Origin: an uncultured Eubacteriales bacterium
GTDB lineage: Bacteria > Bacillota > Clostridia > Monoglobales > Monoglobaceae
Direction: 5' to 3'
Length of the DNA stretch: 12,191 bases
NCBI GenBank assembly: GCA_905201285.1
Contig: CAJKNM010000048.1
Location: 1 to 12,191, forward strand
Each line of letters opens with the position of its first letter. Within the stretch, counting starts at the first letter, position 1. Position numbers and translations under genes: made by a program. Below, one piece after another: positions 8,501-12,191 of the stretch. The notes under the pieces were generated by a model. That model was not told the origin of the DNA. It saw only the letters and a program-made list of their open reading frames with translations, and made no database searches.

Positions 8501-9022
8501 ATCGAGAATGAAGAACATCAGTTTAACATAGGTTCACAGGTCACTCTTTCGGGAATTGTCACAAAGACACGTGACCAGCTGACGAAAAAAGGCGAGATAA
8601 TGCGCTATGCCGAGCTTGAGGATTTAAGCGGAAGTATAGAGGTTATAATCTTTCCGAAGCTCTTGCGATGCTTTGACTATCTTCTTAAAGAGGGCGGATT
8701 TGTCACAATCAGCGGAAACCTCGATTTGAATGATGACACACCGCCGAAGCTTCGGCTTGAAAGCGTCCGCCCTTTGGATACTGCATCGGGAAAGAGTGCA
8801 AGGCTTTATCTCAGGATTGCATCTAAATCGGGCAATGATATGAGGGCGGTTAAAGATATTTTGAGCGGTGCAGGAGGAAGTATCGGCGTTGTAATAAAAT
8901 TCAGCGACAGCGGCGAGGTGGTAAAAGCGCCGATGTCAATGATGATTAACAGGAACGACGGCAGGTACGAGAGGCTTCTTGGCTTGCTTGGAAGTGAAAA
9001 TGTAAAGTTGGTGGAAAAATGA
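5579..9022 (+). CDS. dnaE: DNA polymerase III alpha subunit, DnaE type
   Basis: 1147-residue replicative polymerase subunit. Counted from the ATG at 5579, domains in order are: PHP (about 1-210); polymerase core with GPGRGSAAGS and the catalytic aspartates D396 and D398 in PDIDIDF plus D548 in KMDFLGLRTL; fingers through about residue 800; a helix-hairpin-helix region; the clamp-binding motif QIDMF (911-915); and an OB fold (about 980-1060) with QVTLSGIVTKTR. The PHP domain keeps all nine ligands known from active PHP polymerases: H7, H9, D16, H41, E66, H87, C137, D205 and H207. It may therefore carry its own 3'-5' proofreading activity, unlike E. coli DnaE. Clostridia usually also encode PolC elsewhere, so the division of labour cannot be read here. 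The gene is intact and follows whiA by 11 bases. Confidence 0.97.
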   Translation: MAFVHLHTHTAYSLLDGEATIPKLMDRAKELGQNSIAITDHGNMYGVIDFYESALSHGIKPIIGCEVYVAARSRFDKVHEFDAQSYHLILLAENDKGYHNLMRLVSAGFIEGFYYKPRVDMELLRKYSNGLIALSACMSGVISRNLLAGNYDEARRRAKEFSEIFGKDNYFIEIQDHGILEQKKLNRDLISIARELDLGIVATNDIHYAEQKDAEYQDVLMCIQMGKTVDSEDRMRMNTDQLYLKSEEEMDELFSYIPEALENTQRIADRCNVTIEFGKFHLPKFEIPGGISSYEYLKELVNEGMTERYPEDDGTVRARMEYELDTINMMGYVDYFLIVWDFIRYARQNGIKVGPGRGSAAGSVVAYCLHITNVDPIKYGLIFERFLNPERVSMPDIDIDFCYERRGEVIEYVNRKYGEDNVAQIVTFGTMAARLAIRDVGRALNIPYGVVDEAAKQVPNELKMTIKKALVVNYKLKELYDGNPQIKKLIDTAIQLEGLPRHTSTHAAGVVITSGGIGSYVPLQKNDDVITTQFTMTTIERLGLLKMDFLGLRTLTVIRDAVRNIQDAHNICIDTDNLKMDDKAVFDMISRGETDGVFQLESSGMKQFMKELKPNSLEDIIAGISLYRPGPMDSIPTYVANKNNPSLVKYKHPMLEHILDVTYGCIVYQEQVMQIVRELGGYSLGRADLVRRAMSKKKADVMKQERQNFIYGVDEDGTHVDGAVARGVDEKTAAAIFDEMMDFASYAFNKSHAAAYAVVAYQTAWLKCHYPVEFFAALLTSFIDNNSKVTKYIEVVKRLGITMLPPSINKSSRTFSVDDGKIRFGLAAVKNVGGSVVDEITDERRTNGRFTGFTDFCERMVGRKLNKRVVEGLIKCGAFDEFGLKRSVLMYEYERVIDSALEKAKNVMPGQIDMFGTLTEMTSVGDNFDDREEYSEKELLDMEKESIGMYVSGHPLDSVKAAVEKNSTARIIDIIENEEHQFNIGSQVTLSGIVTKTRDQLTKKGEIMRYAELEDLSGSIEVIIFPKLLRCFDYLLKEGGFVTISGNLDLNDDTPPKLRLESVRPLDTASGKSARLYLRIASKSGNDMRAVKDILSGAGGSIGVVIKFSDSGEVVKAPMSMMINRNDGRYERLLGLLGSENVKLVEK

Positions 9023-9798
9023 GAGAGAGACTGTCTGAGAATAAGATAAGACGGCTTTTGGGTGAAGATTCCGAGAGATTTAATTTGAGTGTGGCTGAGG
9101 TGACGGGGTCAACCAATACAGACATCAAAAATGCCGCACGTGCCGGCGCGCCGAATAACACGGTTCGGGTTGCTGACTGTCAGACAGAAGGCCGCGGCAG
9201 AATGGGAAGAGAATTCTATTCGCCGGCGGACAGCGGTATCTATCTCAGCTATTTGTATAAAGGCGGGTTTGAAACGGATACAATCCTCAGAATGACAACC
9301 GCCGCTTCGGTTGTGGCGTGCCGTGCAATAGAGAGGGTGACCGGAACCGAGCCGAAAATAAAATGGGTAAATGACTTGTATTTAAACGGAAGGAAGATAA
9401 GCGGAATCCTTGCTGAGTCGATAACCGACCCGAAAAGCGGAAGAATATGCGGCGTGGTTGTAGGTATCGGTGTGAACTGTACAAACGATAGCTTTCCTAT
9501 GAGTATTTCAGAGGTGGCGGGGGCAATTTCGCAGGGCGGCAGAGTGCCGCGAAATGAGCTTGCTGCCGAGATGATAAAAGAATTTGAAAATGTAAAAAAA
9601 ATTGCGGCGGACGGAAGCTATATTGATGAGTATAAGAGGCGTTCAATGGTCATCGGAAGAGAAATTCGCATTATCGGCACGAAAACCGAGGATGCTTCAG
9701 CAATCGACATAGATAAAAACGGCGGTCTTGTCGTAAAATATAATGATGGCAGAATAAAAACCTTGTCGTCGGGAGAAATAAGTATAAGAATTAAATAA
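9019..9798 (+). CDS. birA: Biotin--[acetyl-CoA-carboxylase] ligase, catalytic only
   Basis: Activates biotin to biotinyl-AMP and attaches it to the biotin carrier lysine of carboxylases. The 259 residues show STNTD (31-35), the biotin/adenylate loop GRGRMGR (58-64), KWVNDLYLNGRKISGIL (115-131, with K126 matching the conserved catalytic-region lysine) and GVVVGIGVNC just after, followed by a small C-terminal SH3-like domain. Only about 20 residues precede the catalytic domain, so the N-terminal winged-helix DNA-binding domain of bifunctional BirA is missing. It should act as a ligase and not as a repressor of biotin genes. The ATG overlaps the dnaE stop as ATGA, and a GGTGG site (9010-9014) lies inside dnaE; the two genes are probably translationally coupled. 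Confidence 0.95.
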   Translation: MRERLSENKIRRLLGEDSERFNLSVAEVTGSTNTDIKNAARAGAPNNTVRVADCQTEGRGRMGREFYSPADSGIYLSYLYKGGFETDTILRMTTAASVVACRAIERVTGTEPKIKWVNDLYLNGRKISGILAESITDPKSGRICGVVVGIGVNCTNDSFPMSISEVAGAISQGGRVPRNELAAEMIKEFENVKKIAADGSYIDEYKRRSMVIGREIRIIGTKTEDASAIDIDKNGGLVVKYNDGRIKTLSSGEISIRIK

Positions 9799-9810
9799 TA
9801 AATATATTTT

Positions 9811-9819
9811 AAGGAGTGG
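9811..9819 (+). promoter_or_regulatory. Ribosome binding site for the small membrane protein
   Basis: AAGGAGTGG is a near-consensus site 5 bases before the ATG at 9825. The in-frame GTG at 9816 is inside this site and is rejected as the start. Confidence 0.75.
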
Positions 9820-9824
9820 TAAGT

Positions 9825-10133
9825 ATGAGAGGAAATTATTTTGGTTATTCAAAATGCTGCGCAAAAAGGGAAGGCGGTATTTGGAAAATGGTTTCGGCTG
9901 TTTTATTCGTGATAGCCGCTATGTCTGCGATAAGCGCGGCTTTGCTTAAGGTCAAAAACTGTAAGTATCGTGATAAGATTATCGAGATGAGTAAGAACTT
10001 TCCGAATACGCCCGAACAGGAGGCAGAGCTTGAAGAAATCCGAAAGAGAGAATGGAGCCGTGCTCATGCGCCTTCAAACCAACAGACAACAGAGGAACGA
10101 ATGGCAGAGAACAGAGTGATGGAAGAAGCATAA
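9825..10133 (+). CDS. Small single-pass membrane protein, unknown function
   Basis: A 102-residue protein that I do not recognise. It starts with a short polar, basic segment containing a Cys pair (YSKCCAKR, about 8-15). One hydrophobic helix of about 20 residues follows (MVSAVLFVIAAMSAISAALL, about 22-41), then a basic patch (KVKNCKYRDK), and a charged Glu/Gln/Arg-rich C-terminal half that is likely helical and ends at MEEA. There is no signal-peptidase motif, so it is predicted to be a membrane-anchored protein with a soluble tail; orientation is uncertain because both flanks are basic. The strong ribosome site and the normal codon pattern make it likely to be expressed. It lies 26 bases after birA and is the last + strand gene before the intergenic unit at 10134-10357. 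Confidence 0.7.
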   Translation: MRGNYFGYSKCCAKREGGIWKMVSAVLFVIAAMSAISAALLKVKNCKYRDKIIEMSKNFPNTPEQEAELEEIRKREWSRAHAPSNQQTTEERMAENRVMEEA

Positions 10134-10176
10134 AAGAAAAGAAGAAGGCTGTCCCACAGATGAGACAGCCTTCTTC
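10134..10176 (-). terminator. Intrinsic terminator read on the minus strand
   Basis: A perfect 13-bp stem (GAAGAAGGCTGTC at 10141-10153 with GACAGCCTTCTTC at 10164-10176) closes a 10-base loop. Read on the minus strand the stem is followed by TTTTCTTTTA, a proper U-rich tail. Read on the plus strand it is followed by GATAAGTAAAG, which is not U-rich. Orientation therefore favours ending a minus-strand transcript, although the long stem may also slow + strand read-through from the membrane-protein gene. Confidence 0.75.
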
Positions 10177-10276
10177 GATAAGTAAAGATATTTTAGAGGA
10201 TTGAGAGAATAACCTCTCGGATATATACAAAATCCACGAAATACAATATGTTGTGTTATATGTAGATTATTTGTAC
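10134..10276 (-). ncRNA. Candidate small RNA of about 140 nt
   Basis: A consensus minus-strand promoter at 10283-10311 predicts a start near 10276, and a minus-oriented terminator ends near 10134. Between them lies no credible ORF: the only open frame starts with TTG at 10230, has no ribosome site and reads straight through the terminator. The transcript can form a small hairpin GAGAG-GUUAUU-CUCUC, enclosed by GGAUU/AAUCC pairing, and then the terminator hairpin. I recognise no Rfam-type family by eye. It could instead be a 3'-end antisense regulator of the upstream gene if termination is leaky. Existence is inferred from signals alone. Confidence 0.5.
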
Positions 10277-10278
10277 AA

Positions 10279-10297
10279 ATATAGTATAATACTATAT
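10279..10297. promoter_or_regulatory. Palindrome holding overlapping -10 boxes, possible trmO promoter
   Basis: ATATAGTA and TACTATAT are perfect 8-bp arms around a TAA centre. The palindrome contains TATAAT on the plus strand (10285-10290) and TATACT on the minus strand (10283-10288). A + strand start for trmO from this box would lack a good -35 (17 bases upstream reads GTAGAT). TTGTAC (10271-10276) with TATATT (10293-10298) at 16-base spacing is an alternative. It may be a two-way promoter, an operator, or both. Confidence 0.4.
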
Positions 10298-10311
10298 TTA
10301 ATAAATGTCAA
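10283..10311 (-). promoter_or_regulatory. Consensus sigma-A promoter for the minus-strand RNA
   Basis: On the minus strand, TTGACA (plus 10306-10311) is followed by a 17-base AT-rich spacer and TATACT (plus 10283-10288). This is a perfect -35, ideal spacing and a five-of-six -10. Predicted transcription start is near 10276, running away from trmO. Confidence 0.7.
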
Positions 10312-10357
10312 CAGATTTTTATAAATTTTTTTGAAATAATGTGAGGGAGACATACAT

Positions 10358-11038
10358 ATGAAAATCATTGCAAGGGCGTATACTGACTTTCCGGAAAAGT
10401 TCGGGGTTCCGAGGCAAAGCGGACTTTCAGAGAAGCTATACGGGAAAATTGTGTTTGAACCTGAATTCAGAAATCCTGAGGCACTCCGCGGAATTGATGG
10501 GTTTTCTCATTTATGGCTAATCTGGGAATTTTCACAGCTGCCCGAAAGCCGACGGGAGTGGTCGCCGACGGTCAGACCGCCGCGTCTCGGCGGAAACAAA
10601 CGTGTAGGAGTATTCGCGACTCGGTCGCCGTTTCGTCCGAATCCTATCGGACTTTCAAGCGTTAAGCTTGAAACGGTTCGGGATGAGGACGGTCTCGGAA
10701 CGGTTTTGTATGTATCAGGGATAGACTTGGTCGATAAAACGCCTATATATGATATAAAACCGTATCTTCCTTATGTCGACTGTCACACTGATGCGACAGA
10801 CGGCTTTGCGGCGGATACGGTTGATTATTCGGTTGATGTTGTGATTAGTGATGAGTTTAAGAATATGCTGCCCTCCGAGAAACTTGAGGCGCTTATATCG
10901 GTTCTCAGACAGGACCCGCGTCCTTCATATCAGAATGACCCAAGACGTGTATACGGAATGAAATTTTCGGGCTATGAAGTCAGGTTCTATGTGGATGACG
11001 GAACGCTTTATGTAAAGGAAATCACTCCCACGGAGTGA
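10358..11038 (+). CDS. trmO: tRNA t6A37 N6-methyltransferase, TsaA/TrmO family
   Basis: Member of the TsaA/TrmO (YaeB) family, whose E. coli member uses S-adenosylmethionine to methylate N6-threonylcarbamoyladenosine at position 37 of threonine tRNA. The 226 residues show the N-terminal beta-barrel domain with DGFSHLWLIWEF (47-58), RSPFRPNPIGLS (89-100, the family signature) and KTPIYDIKPYLPYVD (127-141). A smaller C-terminal domain carries QDPRPSY and a GMKFSGYEVRFYVDDGTLYVKEI tail. Length is close to that of the E. coli protein. GAGGGAGA (10343-10350) precedes the ATG by 7 bases. The gene stands alone between a divergent minus-strand unit and a convergent HAD gene; its last 17 bases overlap that gene. 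Substrate tRNA in this organism is inferred from the family only. Confidence 0.92.
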   Translation: MKIIARAYTDFPEKFGVPRQSGLSEKLYGKIVFEPEFRNPEALRGIDGFSHLWLIWEFSQLPESRREWSPTVRPPRLGGNKRVGVFATRSPFRPNPIGLSSVKLETVRDEDGLGTVLYVSGIDLVDKTPIYDIKPYLPYVDCHTDATDGFAADTVDYSVDVVISDEFKNMLPSEKLEALISVLRQDPRPSYQNDPRRVYGMKFSGYEVRFYVDDGTLYVKEITPTE

Positions 11039-11042
11039 TTTT
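11019..11042. terminator. Two-way terminator overlapping both stop codons
   Basis: A stem of 9-10 bp (AATCACTCC at 11020-11028 with GGAGTGATT at 11032-11040, extended by the A-T pair 11019-11041) closes a 3-base loop. On the plus strand a short TTTTAT tract follows. On the minus strand the run is TTTCCTTTA, which is weaker. The trmO stop (11036-11038) and the HAD stop (11022-11024) sit symmetrically in the two arms. Confidence 0.6.
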
Positions 11043-11576
11043 ATCACCGTCCACAAGATAGGCGTTGTCGGCGATGAGTGCGAGCGGCTCATCCGACCTC
11101 GAATCGGAATAGAAATTTTCTATTTCTCCGCCGTATTCCTTATAGAAGCGGCGGACCTTCTCCGCCCCAAAGCAGTTGATTCCACTGTAAAAGCCGGTAT
11201 TTTTATCGACAACGGAAGCGATAAGATTTCGGATATTAAGCCGTCTGCATATGGGTTTAAGCAGAAATTCGGGCGAAGCCGAGATAATCACATCATCATC
11301 GCGATGCTGATTTTTGTACCAGTCCTTAATATTTCCCATATGTTCATCCCAAAAAAGCTCGGTTTCCCTGTCTATATCATCTATCTTTTGAAGAAACGAG
11401 TACATTCTTTCTTTGAAGTGCGTCTTTGAGCCGTTTTTTGTGATATATGCGAGGTAGGGAAGTCCGCAGGAGAACAGAGAAAGCACAAGAGAAGGCTTGC
11501 GCTTGACGCTCCATAAAATAAAATCCGCGGTGCTGTCACCCCTGTATATTGTATTATCAAAATCATATACGTTCAT
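11022..11576 (-). CDS. HAD-family phosphatase, subclass IB-like
   Basis: A 184-residue haloacid-dehalogenase-superfamily hydrolase, probably a cytoplasmic phosphomonoesterase of the phosphoserine-phosphatase-like IB branch. From the ATG at 11576 the four HAD motifs are: motif I DFDNT with nucleophile D5 and acid D7; motif II ISAS with S99; motif III K140 (GAEKV); and motif IV SDSRSDEP with D158 and D162. The insertion after motif I is helical and fits a type 1 cap. An upstream in-frame ATG at 11633 is rejected because it falls in the tRNA terminator stem and would add 19 basic residues before a perfect family start. AAAGAGG (11586-11592) is the ribosome site. The substrate cannot be predicted; the neighbours (tRNA-Gly, trmO) do not define a pathway. 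Confidence 0.87.
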   Translation of the reverse strand: MNVYDFDNTIYRGDSTADFILWSVKRKPSLVLSLFSCGLPYLAYITKNGSKTHFKERMYSFLQKIDDIDRETELFWDEHMGNIKDWYKNQHRDDDVIISASPEFLLKPICRRLNIRNLIASVVDKNTGFYSGINCFGAEKVRRFYKEYGGEIENFYSDSRSDEPLALIADNAYLVDGDKITPWE

Positions 11577-11604
11577 ATGTTTTGACCTCTTTTCTTTTAT
11601 ATTT

Positions 11605-11643
11605 TTAAAAACTAAACGGCGGCTTGCTTTCACAAGTCGCCGT
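11605..11643 (-). terminator. Terminator of tRNA-Gly
   Basis: On the minus strand, immediately after the tRNA CCA end, an 11-bp stem (ACGGCGACTTG with CAAGCCGCCGT, one A-C mismatch) closes a TGAAAG loop and is followed by TTTAGTTTTT. Plus-strand arms are 11616-11626 and 11633-11643. The HAD start codon lies only about 28 bases beyond the U-run, so HAD expression probably depends on read-through. Confidence 0.8.
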
Positions 11644-11644
11644 A

Positions 11645-11718
11645 TGGAGCAGGTAACGGGAGTCGAACCCGCTTATGCAGCTTGGGAAGCTGCCGTTCTA
11701 CCGGTGAACTATACCTGC
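11645..11718 (-). tRNA. tRNA-Gly, anticodon CCC
   Basis: Read on the minus strand it folds as a full cloverleaf: acceptor GCAGGTA/TACCTGC (7 bp), D arm GTTC/GAAC, anticodon arm GCAGC/GCTGC with loop TTCCCAA (anticodon CCC, reading GGG), a 4-base variable loop, and T arm GCGGG-TTCGACT-CCCGT. The discriminator base is T, and the CCA end is encoded. Length is 71 bases plus CCA. Confidence 0.97.
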
Positions 11719-11728
11719 GTACTATCTT

Positions 11729-11757
11729 ATGATAGCACAGCGCGCCCGCGAATGCAA
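11729..11757 (-). promoter_or_regulatory. Promoter of tRNA-Gly, extended -10
   Basis: On the minus strand TTGCAT (plus 11752-11757), a 17-base spacer, and TATCAT (plus 11729-11734) preceded by TGC, an extended -10. The tRNA 5' end begins 10 bases after the -10, so the leader should be only a few bases. A small inverted repeat CTATC-TTAT-GATAG (11722-11735) covers the -10 and start region. Confidence 0.65.
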
Positions 11758-11770
11758 GCGAAAATTGGTG

Positions 11771-11799
11771 TTGATTTAGGACATGCTGTATAGTATAAT
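11771..11799 (+). promoter_or_regulatory. Promoter of the TetR-type gene
   Basis: TTGATT (11771-11776), a 17-base spacer and a perfect TATAAT (11794-11799) point at the TetR gene 52 bases downstream. The -10 lies inside an imperfect palindrome TGTAT-N6-ATACA (11787-11802), a plausible place for self-repression by the regulator. It is back to back with the tRNA promoter; the -35 boxes are 13 bases apart. Confidence 0.65.
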
Positions 11800-11850
11800 A
11801 CATTTATATACCATCTGCAAAGAAACCAAACGCTATGGGAGGACGGAGAA

Positions 11851-12191
11851 ATGGCAGCACAGAAGGAAGACCGCAGAATCCGCAGAACCAAACGGCTGCT
11901 GCGTCAGGCGCTGGCGGAAATCATGAACGAGAAAGACTTCAAGGACATCACGGTAAAGGAAATCACAGACCGTGCAGACCTGAACCGCGGCACGTTCTAT
12001 TTCCACTACACCGATACCTATGACCTGCGCAACCAGATTGAAGACGAGCTGGTTGAGGAGCTCAAGGAGGCGATTGCGGAATTTCAGCCGGAGCAGGCGG
12101 AGTTTTCGCTGCGCCCAATGCTCAAAAAGGTGTTTGACTACGTACTGAGCCAGAAGTTTTTGTTCCGCACGTTTTTCCGCAGCAGCTCCAA
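11851..12191 (+). CDS. TetR/AcrR-family regulator, 3' end outside window
   Basis: The first 113 codons of a transcription regulator. The N-terminal helix-turn-helix is clear: helix 1 around TKRLLRQALAEIM (13-25), then DITVKEITDRADLNRGTFYFHY (32-53), where the GTFYFHY recognition-helix block is typical of the family. The remaining visible residues are the start of the helical ligand and dimer domain; its composition resembles TetR proteins annotated as dihydroxyacetone-kinase-regulator-like, but the ligand cannot be read. GGAGG (11838-11842) lies 8 bases before the ATG. Codon choice (many CTG, CGC, AAG, ATC) looks more biased to C/G in third position than the train on the left, a weak hint of different origin. 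Its target genes probably lie beyond the window, and self-regulation is suggested by the palindrome over its -10. Confidence 0.85.
   Translation, partial: MAAQKEDRRIRRTKRLLRQALAEIMNEKDFKDITVKEITDRADLNRGTFYFHYTDTYDLRNQIEDELVEELKEAIAEFQPEQAEFSLRPMLKKVFDYVLSQKFLFRTFFRSSS

Noticed and set aside
10141..10176. Hairpin as the terminator of the + strand train
   Set aside because: Not excluded, but the bases following the stem on the plus strand (GATAAGTAAAG) lack a U-run, whereas the minus strand has one, so it was assigned to the minus strand.
9979..10230. Minus-strand ORF of 83 codons inside the candidate small RNA region
   Set aside because: It starts with TTG, has no ribosome site and runs through the terminator hairpin into the opposite strand of the membrane-protein gene.
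11497..11793. Plus-strand ORF of 98 codons across the tRNA
   Set aside because: It is the antisense of tRNA-Gly and of the HAD start region. Its VEPAYAAWEAA-type peptide is a known artefact of translating the complement of a glycine tRNA. No ribosome site.
11835..12023. Plus-strand 62-codon ORF at the TetR gene start
   Set aside because: Its start codon overlaps the ribosome site of the TetR-type gene, and it is another frame of that gene; the HTH motif is in the frame starting at 11851.
1..12191. CRISPR array, insertion sequence or prophage signs
   Set aside because: No regularly spaced repeats, transposase, integrase or terminal inverted repeats were seen; gene content is core chromosomal.

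Overview
The window looks like a chromosomal segment of an anaerobic, low-to-mid GC member of the Bacillota, most likely class Clostridia. The evidence is the gene order hprK - PHP phosphoesterase - murB - rapZ - yvcK - whiA - dnaE, the presence of HPr kinase (a Gram-positive-type catabolite regulator), strong AGGAGG-like ribosome sites, short intergenic gaps and sigma-A type promoters. Genus cannot be read from the sequence. No transposon, prophage or CRISPR array is visible.

Region 1 (1-10133, all + strand) is one long gene train with gaps of mostly 3 to 63 bases. It runs hprK (5' end cut by the window; the reading frame is open to base 2), a nine-ligand PHP metallophosphoesterase, murB (peptidoglycan precursor reductase), rapZ/yvcJ (P-loop nucleotide and RNA-linked regulator), yvcK (gluconeogenesis and cell-envelope factor), whiA (DNA-binding, division and segregation), dnaE (DNA polymerase III alpha), birA (biotin ligase without repressor domain) and a small single-pass membrane protein of unknown function. 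The set couples carbon-status sensing (HprK, RapZ, YvcK) to cell-wall synthesis (MurB), chromosome and division control (WhiA) and replication (DnaE). No HPr/Crh gene lies between whiA and dnaE, although one often follows whiA in relatives.

Region 2 (10134-10357) is a 224-base gap that is not empty. On the minus strand it has a consensus promoter (TTGACA, 17-base spacer, TATACT) and, about 100 bases further along, a 13-bp perfect hairpin followed on that strand by a T-rich tail. Together these predict an undescribed small RNA of about 140 nt, divergent from trmO. The minus -10 box overlaps a plus-strand TATAAT in one palindrome, suggesting a bidirectional promoter.

Region 3 (10358-11718) holds trmO (+), which converges with a HAD-family phosphatase gene (-). 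Their last codons overlap inside a palindrome that places both stop codons symmetrically and looks like a two-way terminator. Upstream of the HAD gene, on the same strand, lie tRNA-Gly(CCC) and its own terminator, with a good extended -10 promoter.

Region 4 (11719-12191) is a divergent promoter region and the first 113 codons of a TetR/AcrR-type regulator that runs off the window. Several start sites were placed by ribosome binding sites: PHP at 995, dnaE at 5579, the membrane protein at 9825, and the HAD gene at 11576.
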